Below are positions 9,901 through 17,600 of a stretch of 35,194 nt of DNA, one piece after another. Each line of letters opens with the position of its first letter. The stretch's first letter is position 1. The stretch is from an uncultured Bacteroidales bacterium (lineage in GTDB: Bacteria; Bacteroidota; Bacteroidia; Bacteroidales; UBA4417), in the NCBI GenBank assembly GCA_903887815.1, contig CAISRK010000083.1:1-35194 (forward strand), given 5' to 3'. The notes beneath the pieces are model-generated. The model did not search any database, had not been told where the DNA came from, and worked only from the letters and a program-made list of their open reading frames with translations. Made by a program: the position numbers and the translations under genes.

Positions 9901-11386
9901 ACAACAGTTCCTGGCTAATATGAGCCACGAGATCCGGACTCCCATGAATGCGGTTATGGGAATGACCAGCCTTGTTTTAGGCACTCCACTCGAGGAAAAA
10001 CAACGATTTTACCTCGAAGGAATCAAAAAATCGAGCGACAACCTGCTTCATATTATTAACGATATACTGGATCTTTCAAAAATCGAGGCCGGTAAAATGG
10101 AATTGGAGCATATCGACTTTTCAATCCGTGACCTGGTCGAACAGGTAAAACAAACACTCCGCCACCGGGCCGACGAAAAAGGACTCGAACTGATCGTTAT
10201 GATAAAGCCGGATGTTAACGATGTTCTATTGGGTGATCCGGTACGCCTCAACCAGGTACTGATTAACCTTGCCGGGAATGCGATAAAATTTACAGAAAAA
10301 GGAAGTGTCAGCATCGAAGTATCCGCCGAAACTCATGGAATCCGGTTTGCAATCGTGGATACCGGGATAGGAATACCGGAGGATAAGCTGCAGACCGTTT
10401 TTGAGAGTTTTTCGCAAGCCAATGCATCCGATACCCGAAAATATGGCGGTACCGGATTAGGACTTAGCATTTCACGGCAACTGGTCGGAATGATGGGGAG
10501 CGGCATCGATATTCAGAGCAAAGAAGGATACGGCACCACATTCTCGTTTATTGTAAAATTCGAAAACGGATCAGCTGAGCGCCTGGAGCAGCGTATGTCG
10601 CTTGAACAAAGCGTAGATGGAAGCATCCTGGATGGACTCAAAATACTGGTTACCGACGATAACGAATACAACCGTATAGTAGCCCACGATACACTGAAAT
10701 CAGTTGCAAACGTTGAAATACACGAAGCCACTAACGGGCAGGAAGCCATTGACCTGGTTGGGAAAATACAATTTGACGTAATACTGATGGATGTTCAGAT
10801 GCCCCTGATGAATGGGTTTGAGGCCACGCGCTTTATCCGTTCAAATTTCGAAAGCCCGGCTAAAGACACGCCTATAATTGCTCTTACAGCCAGCGTCCTG
10901 CGCACCGATCTCGATAAATGCCGGCAGGCCGGAATGGATTCGTACATCCCGAAACCTTTCAGTGCGCAACAGCTGATAACAGGTATAGCGCAGGTTTTAA
11001 AAATTGAATTAAAGGCCAAAAAAGAAGTGAAACCATCACAGCTAAAAAAACTTTCATCCAAAGTTACAGACCTGGCATACCTCGATACCTTCTGCGAAGG
11101 CGATAAAACCCGTATGAAGAAATACATCCTCATGTTTACCTCGAGTGCACCCGGGCTGATTGAAAAAATAAACTCGGCTTTTGCTGCCGGCGATTTCCTT
11201 GAAATTGCGAACCAGGTGCACAGTTTCAAAACCAAATGGATTATGATGGGTATGACCGGAACAAAAGATCTTGCTTTAGAATTAGAGCATTTATGCAGGG
11301 AAGGATCTCAAAAAGAATTAATCAGAGAAACGGCTGAACTCCTGACAGGCAGAATAGATCTGGCATTAAACGAACTTAATGTGTAA
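6989..11386 (+). CDS. Hybrid two-component sensor: lipoprotein-like signal - Reg_prop beta-propeller - Y_Y_Y - TM - HisKA - HATPase_c - receiver - Hpt (likely start ATG at 7097)
   Basis: Repeated two-component propeller motifs (GQLWFGTRGDGIYCYNG, GNMWFGTEGGGLLKFDG, GNMWIGASNSGLVKYDG), Y_Y_Y segment (FSYRLAGYDNTWSVPTEERTANYRKLSSGDYTFEVKA), TM (WARTCYGLMAVLLILIYNRW), FLANMSHEIRTPMNAVMG, DTGIGIPEDK, GGTGLGLSIS, DVILMDVQMPLMNG, IPKPF, then Hpt QVHSFKTKWIMMGM. Confidence 0.95.
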   Translation: MNSSFTFQFLPGGSRTICFHSKSDDFIFIDSLKKRPMKPLVILFGFSIVVSSCTQVKKGQPETVCIKDASGSVVCTDSAGAAQLTPNPVIIPDSVIEYPDTAQVELSLKMKDIPLKKISETQSPGKRFLNDVKTTIKTGVKGKEIKGAKSPVFTEAKPNIKPAGYPTFKKVAPLKLSESGTYDIQHIDERAQDICWAKDGSAWIASGLEISHINGDYMESYSAAQGALKSATNVEIDNLGNVWSAYDGASYFDGRYFYSFSKKEGFTNHGVYTIFKDSKGQLWFGTRGDGIYCYNGKGFLHYGKDQGVRAIGVASIEEDKDGNMWFGTEGGGLLKFDGQTFVKYSVEDGLPSTYVYAIYAAPDGKIWLGHYLAGISMLNHDTLTTYDFGAQMGSPVFSLMGTEKNKLLIGTVGSGLFLYDGNKFEKIDKEAGLSETIIMKLTRDPDKNVWALGARMNRLRLEEFNYIPIPGTQGVYPIDKDKRLILNLEKYTYLEKDKAVTYTGIGFKTNGVARDDQGRLWFSNWCEGIGVIEQGKIKSVLVDGKSGWGCFGYVGNGVGGDIWFSSWTYSLLRLQKDKLIGYGENPAFSDLGGINTTFCDPKGNMWIGASNSGLVKYDGKHFFRFPVLDSIVRENGAIGISAIASDANGTLFVSYLGAGIVTYDGKHFKLHNAGDLKIGTGADMTETGLQEFMKADRKGRIWAILNGKLTCIQNGKRTQIGPADGLLFTPVSYSFDDDGTMWFSNEEMTGSVNVEHLLEVKKPPVVSITKLNIFEHEIDYRSLQDSIRKKRNWVLPEQNINLATLKFDSILNFKLLPHNITFPYDINQLTLVYGTADLNIQGKVKFSYRLAGYDNTWSVPTEERTANYRKLSSGDYTFEVKARLLNGDFGEITSYSFSITPPWWQTWWARTCYGLMAVLLILIYNRWRVAIFKKRQEELETEVEVATSEIRKQKDEAETQRAKAEKSEKFKQQFLANMSHEIRTPMNAVMGMTSLVLGTPLEEKQRFYLEGIKKSSDNLLHIINDILDLSKIEAGKMELEHIDFSIRDLVEQVKQTLRHRADEKGLELIVMIKPDVNDVLLGDPVRLNQVLINLAGNAIKFTEKGSVSIEVSAETHGIRFAIVDTGIGIPEDKLQTVFESFSQANASDTRKYGGTGLGLSISRQLVGMMGSGIDIQSKEGYGTTFSFIVKFENGSAERLEQRMSLEQSVDGSILDGLKILVTDDNEYNRIVAHDTLKSVANVEIHEATNGQEAIDLVGKIQFDVILMDVQMPLMNGFEATRFIRSNFESPAKDTPIIALTASVLRTDLDKCRQAGMDSYIPKPFSAQQLITGIAQVLKIELKAKKEVKPSQLKKLSSKVTDLAYLDTFCEGDKTRMKKYILMFTSSAPGLIEKINSAFAAGDFLEIANQVHSFKTKWIMMGMTGTKDLALELEHLCREGSQKELIRETAELLTGRIDLALNELNV

Positions 11387-11572
11387 TCAAATATAACTCA
11401 TATTCAAAATCAAATAAACAAGTTGTGTTCTATAATAAAGAGAAAAAATAGTTTAGTGTCGGACATGACTTGATATTACCAATCTTTACTGAAATTATTT
11501 GTGAAAAAAATTTCCTGGAGGTATCCGAAAATCCTTTAAAGAGTAGGAGCAAATAAATCAAAAAATCAAATC

Positions 11573-12040
11573 ATGAAAACCGAAAATCATTTCAATAATA
11601 ACAATGAAGCCCGCCAAATTCTTTTTCATGGTGGCCTGATGACTTTACTTAGTTTGCTTTCAGGCTTTACTGTATATTACGCTCTTGCTCCGAGGATATC
11701 GCTTAGTGCACACACAGTTGGCCTCTTACAAGGAGCCACGCTTATTGCTATTGCCGGAGCCTGGCACTTGTTGAATGCTTCACCAAGTTATTTAAAGATT
11801 ATAAAATACACTCTTCTCGTTGGATTTTATGGCAATTGGATCAGTTTGCAGTTAGCAGGGTTGTGGGGTGCCGGGAAGAGTGATTTTCCTATATTAGGCA
11901 AAGATTTGCCTGATGGAGCAGCGCCATGGCAGAATCTTACAGTTACTGCTTTGGGTTACTTAGCGGGTTTTATCCTGGTATCAGCTGCACTTATTGCCTG
12001 GGCCGCATTTAGCAAGAACAAGAAACAAATACAATCGTAA
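11573..12040 (+). CDS. Hydroxylaminobenzene (HAB) mutase-like integral membrane protein
   Basis: 155 aa, four hydrophobic helices; LLSLLSGFTVYYALAPRISLSAHTVGLLQGATLIAIAGAWHLL and GFYGNWISLQLAGLWGAGKS resemble HAB mutase-type membrane proteins (NPRMGLSAHLEGVMNG... / YGTYANW...WGAG, from memory). Confidence 0.6.
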   Translation: MKTENHFNNNNEARQILFHGGLMTLLSLLSGFTVYYALAPRISLSAHTVGLLQGATLIAIAGAWHLLNASPSYLKIIKYTLLVGFYGNWISLQLAGLWGAGKSDFPILGKDLPDGAAPWQNLTVTALGYLAGFILVSAALIAWAAFSKNKKQIQS

Positions 12041-12126
12041 GTTAATATTGAAAAAATAATACTTCAATAGGAACTATACTGTAATTGGGATAAATTTCTG
12101 CAATCTGAAACATTGGTATAAAGCCT

Positions 12127-12153
12127 TCATCATATTGATTTTCAATATGATGA
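12127..12153. repeat. Perfect inverted repeat, 12-bp arms, 3-nt loop
   Basis: TCATCATATTGA-ttt-TCAATATGATGA; arms are exact reverse complements. No T-tract follows. Confidence 0.9.
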
Positions 12154-12206
12154 GATTAAATATTCGAGTCTAGTAATGCGCATAAATTTATCCCTTACGA
12201 AGTATT

Positions 12207-12556
12207 ATGAAAAAAGACAGAAATAAGAGATTGAGTTTATTTAATGGTTCGAATTCAGGAGGGGAATATCAGTTTAAAACCCGCATGAAGAAATACATTG
12301 GCATGTTAACTTCCACTGCATCCAGGTTGATCGAAAAAATAAACACCGCTCTTTCTGTGGGCGATTTCGAAGAGATAGCCAGTCAGGTTCAAAGTTTATA
12401 ACTAACTGGATTATGATGGGCATGACCGAAACAAAGGATCTTTCCCTAAAACTGGAATTCCTGTGCCGGGATGGGTCAGATTCAATGCTTATCAGGGACG
12501 CAATCGCAGTACTTATAAGTCATATTTTAAAAGCATTAATCGAACTGGAAAAGTAG
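12207..12556 (+). pseudogene. Decayed Hpt-domain gene, paralogous to the C-terminus of the 6989-11386 hybrid kinase
   Basis: TRMKKYIGMLTSTASRLIEKINTALSVGDFEEIASQVQSL* then, after a 1-nt frame change, TNWIMMGMTETKDLSLKLEFLCRDGSDSMLIRDAIAVLISHILKALIELEK*; aligns end to end with TRMKKYILMFTSSAPGLIEKINSAFAAGDFLEIANQVHSFKTKWIMMGMTGTKDLALELEHLCREGSQKELIRETAELLTGRIDLALNELNV. Confidence 0.85.
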
Positions 12557-12574
12557 GAAGATTCAAAAAAACAG

Positions 12575-12582
12575 TACATTTG
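12575..12582 (+). promoter_or_regulatory. Candidate -7 box (TACATTTG) for the receiver gene
   Basis: TAnnTTTG match 17 nt upstream of ATG 12599. Confidence 0.45.
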
Positions 12583-12598
12583 TTAAAACATTAGTGCT

Positions 12599-12973
12599 AT
12601 GGAATTCGCAACACCCAAAAAGATATTTATAGTTGACGACGACGAAATGCTTACCGAAGCCCTGTCGGATTTTCTGACCCGTAAAGTAGCTCACACTATC
12701 CGCATTTTTCATACCGGTGAAGAATGTATGCAACATATTTCGGAGAAACCTGATGTTGTTATCCTCGATTATTACCTGAACAGCGTGCACAAAGATGCCG
12801 CCAATGGATTAGAAATACTCGAAGCATTCCATAATCATATGCCGGGAACCCGGTTTATAATGCTTTCGAGCCAGGAAAGTTACGGTACAGCAGCGCAGAC
12901 TATACAGAAAGGCGCTGAATATTACATTATCAAGGATGAAGATGCGTTCCGGAAGATTGCTGAACTGATTTAG
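12599..12973 (+). CDS. Single-domain response regulator (CheY-like receiver)
   Basis: KKIFIVDDDEMLTEAL, phospho-acceptor VVILDYYLN, FIMLSSQ, YYIIKDEDAF; no output domain. Confidence 0.93.
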   Translation: MEFATPKKIFIVDDDEMLTEALSDFLTRKVAHTIRIFHTGEECMQHISEKPDVVILDYYLNSVHKDAANGLEILEAFHNHMPGTRFIMLSSQESYGTAAQTIQKGAEYYIIKDEDAFRKIAELI

Positions 12974-12982
12974 AAAATCAGT
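12964..12982. repeat. 8-bp inverted repeat spanning the receiver stop codon
   Basis: ACTGATTT-aga-AAATCAGT; sits in the convergent gap between 12973 and 13048. Confidence 0.7.
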
Positions 12983-12987
12983 ATCCG

Positions 12988-13002
12988 TTTCACATTGTGA
13001 AA
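12988..13002. repeat. Short palindrome in the convergent gap
   Basis: TTTCACA-t-TGTGAAA (7-bp arms). Confidence 0.7.
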
Positions 13003-13047
13003 ACCTTTGTCAAAAAACCGACGATAAAAACGGGACTATTTATACAA

Positions 13048-14322
13048 TCAATCAACCGAATTTGGAGTAGCAAATTCCAGAGGGACCAGGGCATTCCTTT
13101 CATACAGTGTTCTTTGCAGCCCGAAAAAAAACAGGATTGCCAGTACTGCGAATACGGCCTCGGTATTGAGCATACCCACAGGTCCCCAGCGTGTATATGC
13201 CCAACCGTCAATATAAATCATAAAATAAATTGGGGCATTTGAAAGCGCCGAATAAATATTGTATTTGGTAACAGCAGCGCCTTTGCCAATAGCTTCTAAA
13301 ACAAAAGCGCCATAGCCGGCATATGATAATCCCATGATGACGGCATACAGAGAAGTCCAGATGATATACACGCTTTCAGTCTTAGGGGAATAAGCCATTC
13401 CGACTGCACATAATGCCCCGAGGAGTCCGAATAATAAATAGGCATTCTGTCGTTTCATACGATCGCAAATCCACCCGCCCAAAAGGCAGCCTGCAGCCGA
13501 GAGCAATCCTGCTACAACACCTGTTGCCAGAGCAACGGTATCTGCGCCGGCATTCCAGTCTTTTGCAACTGCTGACCACAGATTGGAAGCAGCCCCGGTA
13601 CCCAGGGTTAAAAAGCAGAGTAACATGGCCAGGACCCCCATCTTTGTTTTCAAGGTGATCCACACATCCTTAAAAAGATTCCGGTATGTATTGATCATGC
13701 GATGATCACGAATGGTTGAGATTGGTTCTTTCAAAAAGAAAAGTCCAAAGCAGCACAATAAACAGGCTGTGGCAAGTATGGATGTCACCATCCATTCCTG
13801 GGGCAACCGCTGTGCCAGCCATAATCCGGCACCTCCACCCAATCCGATTCCTCCCAGGCATCCTGCCTGGGAATAACCGGCAGCACGTCCTTTTAATTTC
13901 TCCGGTACATCATGCGCCATCAGGCCATCGTTGGCCATACTTAAAAAAGTGATCGTGAAATTGGAAAAGATAACAATGAAAGTCATCAGGGGTAGGCTCG
14001 ATTCTGTTATGGGAAGAATCCCGGTTGACAGTATGCAAATAGCACTGATAATGTTAGCAATCAGATACCACTTTTTTAAAGAAAGCATGGTGTCTAAAAG
14101 CGGTGCCCATAAAAATTTAAAAATGTGGGGAAGAACACCTGCCGCAACCAGGGTAGCCACCTTGTCAACAGAAATTCCGTCTTTCGAAAAAAGAAAGGCC
14201 AGTGTAACGCTGACATACCCGGTGATTATCCCGAATGGGAATATCAGTAAGGTGAATAAGGAAGGATGCACCGGGTGATGTAATAAAACTGATTCGACTC
14301 CAGAGTCTTTGTTGTCATTCAT
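13048..14322 (-). CDS. MFS transporter (AmpG/PAT-like)
   Basis: 424 aa with about 12 hydrophobic segments; FPFGIITGYVSVTLAFLFSKDGISVDKVATLVAAGVLPHIFKFLWAPLLDT resembles the AmpG-type N-terminus. Confidence 0.8.
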   Translation of the reverse strand: MNDNKDSGVESVLLHHPVHPSLFTLLIFPFGIITGYVSVTLAFLFSKDGISVDKVATLVAAGVLPHIFKFLWAPLLDTMLSLKKWYLIANIISAICILSTGILPITESSLPLMTFIVIFSNFTITFLSMANDGLMAHDVPEKLKGRAAGYSQAGCLGGIGLGGGAGLWLAQRLPQEWMVTSILATACLLCCFGLFFLKEPISTIRDHRMINTYRNLFKDVWITLKTKMGVLAMLLCFLTLGTGAASNLWSAVAKDWNAGADTVALATGVVAGLLSAAGCLLGGWICDRMKRQNAYLLFGLLGALCAVGMAYSPKTESVYIIWTSLYAVIMGLSYAGYGAFVLEAIGKGAAVTKYNIYSALSNAPIYFMIYIDGWAYTRWGPVGMLNTEAVFAVLAILFFFGLQRTLYERNALVPLEFATPNSVD

Positions 14323-14505
14323 ATGAAAGGTTGATATTGCAGGTAAATTTCTTGCGAGTACCAGAAAATTGCATCCCGACGTTGAGAAAAAACCAGTGCA
14401 CAGGGAGATTTTAGCCGGGATGAGATTTTAGAGTAGTCAGAACGTAATGTGAACCAGGTATGGTTACCAGATCCATGTTTTTATATGATGTAAGCCATAA
14501 GTTAA

Positions 14506-15006
14506 TCACTTCACCGAAATGAAAATTTTATCCAAATCCTTGTTTTCAGGAATGAGTGTAGTACTCAGGAAATTACATGTCCACTTATTCCCGCTCCGGT
14601 TAAAATGAGCGATATGACGAATCGGAATCTGCTTATTCCATTCAAAGTAGAATTGATCAACTACCATGGCTGAATTCCCGTCCTTTTCAAAGCGGATTTC
14701 ACGCCTACCAGGAATTAATCCGGGTGAAAATGAAGAATCAGCAAACATTTCGGTCATACGCTCAGAGTATGTAGCCTTATCCCATAATTCAGTCGGATCT
14801 GTTCCGCAATACAGTCCATCGTCAGCCATCAGCGATAAAAATGTTTTGATATCTTTGGTGTTGTATGACAGGTACATTGTATCCAGCGTTTTGGTTAATT
14901 CAGCCTTTGCTGCAACCTGCCCGAAAGGAACAGATTTAACGTCAGGCTTGCAGGCAGTAATCATAATTGCTGCCGCGATTATTGCGTAAAAAATCTTTTT
15001 CATCAT
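14506..15006 (-). CDS. NTF2-like/SnoaL-type lipoprotein
   Basis: Lipobox MITAC; KTLDTMYLSYNTKDIKTFLSLMADDGLYCGTDPTELWDKATYSERM fits the cone-shaped NTF2-like fold. Confidence 0.75.
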   Translation of the reverse strand: MMKKIFYAIIAAAIMITACKPDVKSVPFGQVAAKAELTKTLDTMYLSYNTKDIKTFLSLMADDGLYCGTDPTELWDKATYSERMTEMFADSSFSPGLIPGRREIRFEKDGNSAMVVDQFYFEWNKQIPIRHIAHFNRSGNKWTCNFLSTTLIPENKDLDKIFISVK

Positions 15007-15049
15007 GATTATTTATTATTAAAGTTAATTGGTGAACCAGTTAAATGAA

Positions 15050-16939
15050 TCAATTCTTCCAGGTATTGTCTTTTAAATTATAGTCGTTCACTAAATCGCA
15101 TTTTACTTCTATTTTCGCAGGTAGTAGCACAGGTAGTTTAATTTCAAATATATTTCCCTTGCTCCAGCTGTCGGCATGGTAAGCAAGTTCTGTTTGCCCG
15201 CCTTTTTCATCCGTTATCACAAGTGTAAACGGCACAGGCAAACCACCTTTGTTTTCAATAACCACTACCCCTTTATCAACCTTTTGTATCGAAAGATCAG
15301 GGAAACCGTAATGCATAAACCAAGCATCCCAGAACCAGAAAAGGTCTTTTCCGGTGTAGTTTTCGACAAAAAAGAAAAAATCGTATGGCATAGGCGACTT
15401 ATATTTCCAGGTTTGAACAAATGCCTCAAAGCATTTCCGCCAAACGCCGGAGCCTAACTGGTCTTCAAGAGCAGTATACATCTCAGCCGGTTTAATATAT
15501 CCCATTCCAAGCCAGTTATCCGTTCCCATGTATGTAGTAGGAGTGAAAAGAGGCAAGTTTCCAATCCCCTCAACGCCGTTATAAAAAATTTCGGCTAAGG
15601 TTTTATTCACATAATTCATATCATAATTCTGCTTTTTCAACATTTTCAGGGTATAGAAATGAGTTAATCCTTCATCCAGCCATGCAAACTTCGTTTCGTT
15701 GGTGCGAAGATAAAAAGGCACATAGGTATGTAACATCTCGTGGATGACGACATAAGCATCGATAGCAGTATCCTGTAATACGCAATCGAATGCCATCATA
15801 GGGTATTCCATTCCCATTCCACCATAGAATGTAGTAAATTTGTTATACGGAAATTCTATTCCCGGATCCTCATTGGAGTATATCTCAATAGTGTTTCTCG
15901 CCTCTTTGGTGGCATTCTTAAAATAAGGGAGTTGCTCTTTAGGATATACAGTGCTGATAAACACTTTTTTTGATTTCAGGGTTAAAGAGGTGGCATCCCA
16001 TAGGAAGTGATTGCTGAATGCAAAGGCAAAATCGGGCACACTGTCAGCATGGAATCTCCACGGTTCTTTGCCTATTTCGTTGGGATTAAGGGTTGTCAGC
16101 GAATCGATAATCACTTCAGTCTTAGTGCTTGAAAAGGCTTTTTTAATGCGTTCGTTAATCAAATCCGGATAGTTCCCAGTGTTTTGCAATGTTCCTGTAG
16201 CCCAAACCAGGAATCCTTTTGGAAGTGAAATGGATACATCATAGCTGGATAATGGACTGTAAAATTCATCCTTCAGGGTATAATTATTCCGGTTCCATGA
16301 AAAAAGGTCATCGTATACTGCAATTTTAGGATACCACAACGCAATAAATGCACTGGTATTATCTACAAATCCCTCACGGCCAGTTATGTCGTTAAATATA
16401 ACCGACCATTTAAATTCTATATTGCAGGAGGAATGGGGATTCAGGTATTTCTTTAGAGTAACTTTACGATAGGTGATCCCGTAAGAAAAATCACTTTCTT
16501 TTACCGTATCCCCGTCAATCACCACTGACCCCAACGCAACACCATTTGTTTCCTGGTCAATTTGAGATGCCCGTGGATTGCCTTTCTTGTAAACATCCAG
16601 GTAGGTATTAAAAACGATGGATTTAATTGTATCCGGGCTGTTATTCGAATAAACAATCCATTCTTTTCCGTCCAGTTCCCTCGTTTCCGGGTTCATGGAA
16701 ACCTGGATTTGATACTTACAGGTATTTTGCCACAGGGTTGCGCCGGGTGTGCCGTCATAATTACGTGTGCCCTTTTCGTATGCCTGCCTGATATCCAGGG
16801 GCATATATATTTTTGAACTGCTCGTGGTCTGAGCATTCAGGCTGAACCCGATTGTAATAAAGAATAAACAGGATAGTGCCGGTAACAAGTCTTTCTTCAT
16901 GATTAATCGAATTAATTTATAATACGGAATACATTGCAC
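15050..16939 (-). CDS. M1-family (gluzincin) metallopeptidase, secreted; likely start ATG at 16900
   Basis: YGGMGMEYPM, then HEMLH-x18-E (HEMLHTYVPFYLRTNETKFAWLDEG); signal peptide MKKDLLPALSCLFFITIGFSLNAQ. Confidence 0.9.
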   Translation of the reverse strand: MQCIPYYKLIRLIMKKDLLPALSCLFFITIGFSLNAQTTSSSKIYMPLDIRQAYEKGTRNYDGTPGATLWQNTCKYQIQVSMNPETRELDGKEWIVYSNNSPDTIKSIVFNTYLDVYKKGNPRASQIDQETNGVALGSVVIDGDTVKESDFSYGITYRKVTLKKYLNPHSSCNIEFKWSVIFNDITGREGFVDNTSAFIALWYPKIAVYDDLFSWNRNNYTLKDEFYSPLSSYDVSISLPKGFLVWATGTLQNTGNYPDLINERIKKAFSSTKTEVIIDSLTTLNPNEIGKEPWRFHADSVPDFAFAFSNHFLWDATSLTLKSKKVFISTVYPKEQLPYFKNATKEARNTIEIYSNEDPGIEFPYNKFTTFYGGMGMEYPMMAFDCVLQDTAIDAYVVIHEMLHTYVPFYLRTNETKFAWLDEGLTHFYTLKMLKKQNYDMNYVNKTLAEIFYNGVEGIGNLPLFTPTTYMGTDNWLGMGYIKPAEMYTALEDQLGSGVWRKCFEAFVQTWKYKSPMPYDFFFFVENYTGKDLFWFWDAWFMHYGFPDLSIQKVDKGVVVIENKGGLPVPFTLVITDEKGGQTELAYHADSWSKGNIFEIKLPVLLPAKIEVKCDLVNDYNLKDNTWKN

Positions 16940-17024
16940 ACATTAAAAAGCTTATTCCGCTTGACTTCTTTCCGGAATTTTTCCAACATATGCCGGCTTC
17001 ACACCTTATTCCTAATCCCAAGGA

Positions 17025-17558
17025 TTATTTCTTTTCAGAGACAGTAAAATAGACCCAATCCCCGGTTTTTTCCTGCCTGTATTCAAATCCGACACAGTGT
17101 GCTATCGTCTCCCATTTTTTATTAAAAAAGCGGGTATAGTCATCCTCGGTAACGCCACCCATGTTGTATAGGGCAACCAGGTTATTGCCATATCCTTTCA
17201 TCCGTCCCTTTACACATGATTTCTTTGCTTCCAGTATTTCCATCTGAAAACCTTTAAACTGCTGTTTGTTGGCTGATATTTCCTGAACAAATTTCGACGG
17301 GCTCATCGAATCCAACGACTGCCAGTAAGGGCAACCAACTTTACCTGTCCAGGCTCCGAAATCTTCGGGAGTCTCACCCTTTGATTTCGCATAACTTATA
17401 CCTGAAATAACAAAATACACCAGGTTTCCCTCAGCCGTTTCCCATTTTTGTTCAACAGTAAGCTGTGGCAATTTTACCACCTGGTCTATATCCTGGGCTA
17501 AGACAGAATTTGCAGTAAAAACCGCGATAACGATTGTTGTAACCAGTTTCAATTTCAT
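17025..17558 (-). CDS. Secreted hypothetical protein
   Basis: 177 aa with signal peptide MKLKLVTTIVIAVFTANSVLAQ; no family recognised with confidence. Confidence 0.8.
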   Translation of the reverse strand: MKLKLVTTIVIAVFTANSVLAQDIDQVVKLPQLTVEQKWETAEGNLVYFVISGISYAKSKGETPEDFGAWTGKVGCPYWQSLDSMSPSKFVQEISANKQQFKGFQMEILEAKKSCVKGRMKGYGNNLVALYNMGGVTEDDYTRFFNKKWETIAHCVGFEYRQEKTGDWVYFTVSEKK

Positions 17559-17600
17559 AAAATCTGTTTTAAAAAATTGTGAGTTTATAGACTATTTAAA

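Noticed and set aside
10795-11235. 146-aa minus-strand ORF
   Set aside because: Antisense to the receiver/Hpt end of the hybrid kinase.
14355-14430. CATCCCG ... CGGGATG spaced inverted repeat between the MFS gene and the NTF2-like lipoprotein
   Set aside because: Only 7-bp arms about 40 nt apart; expected by chance at this length.
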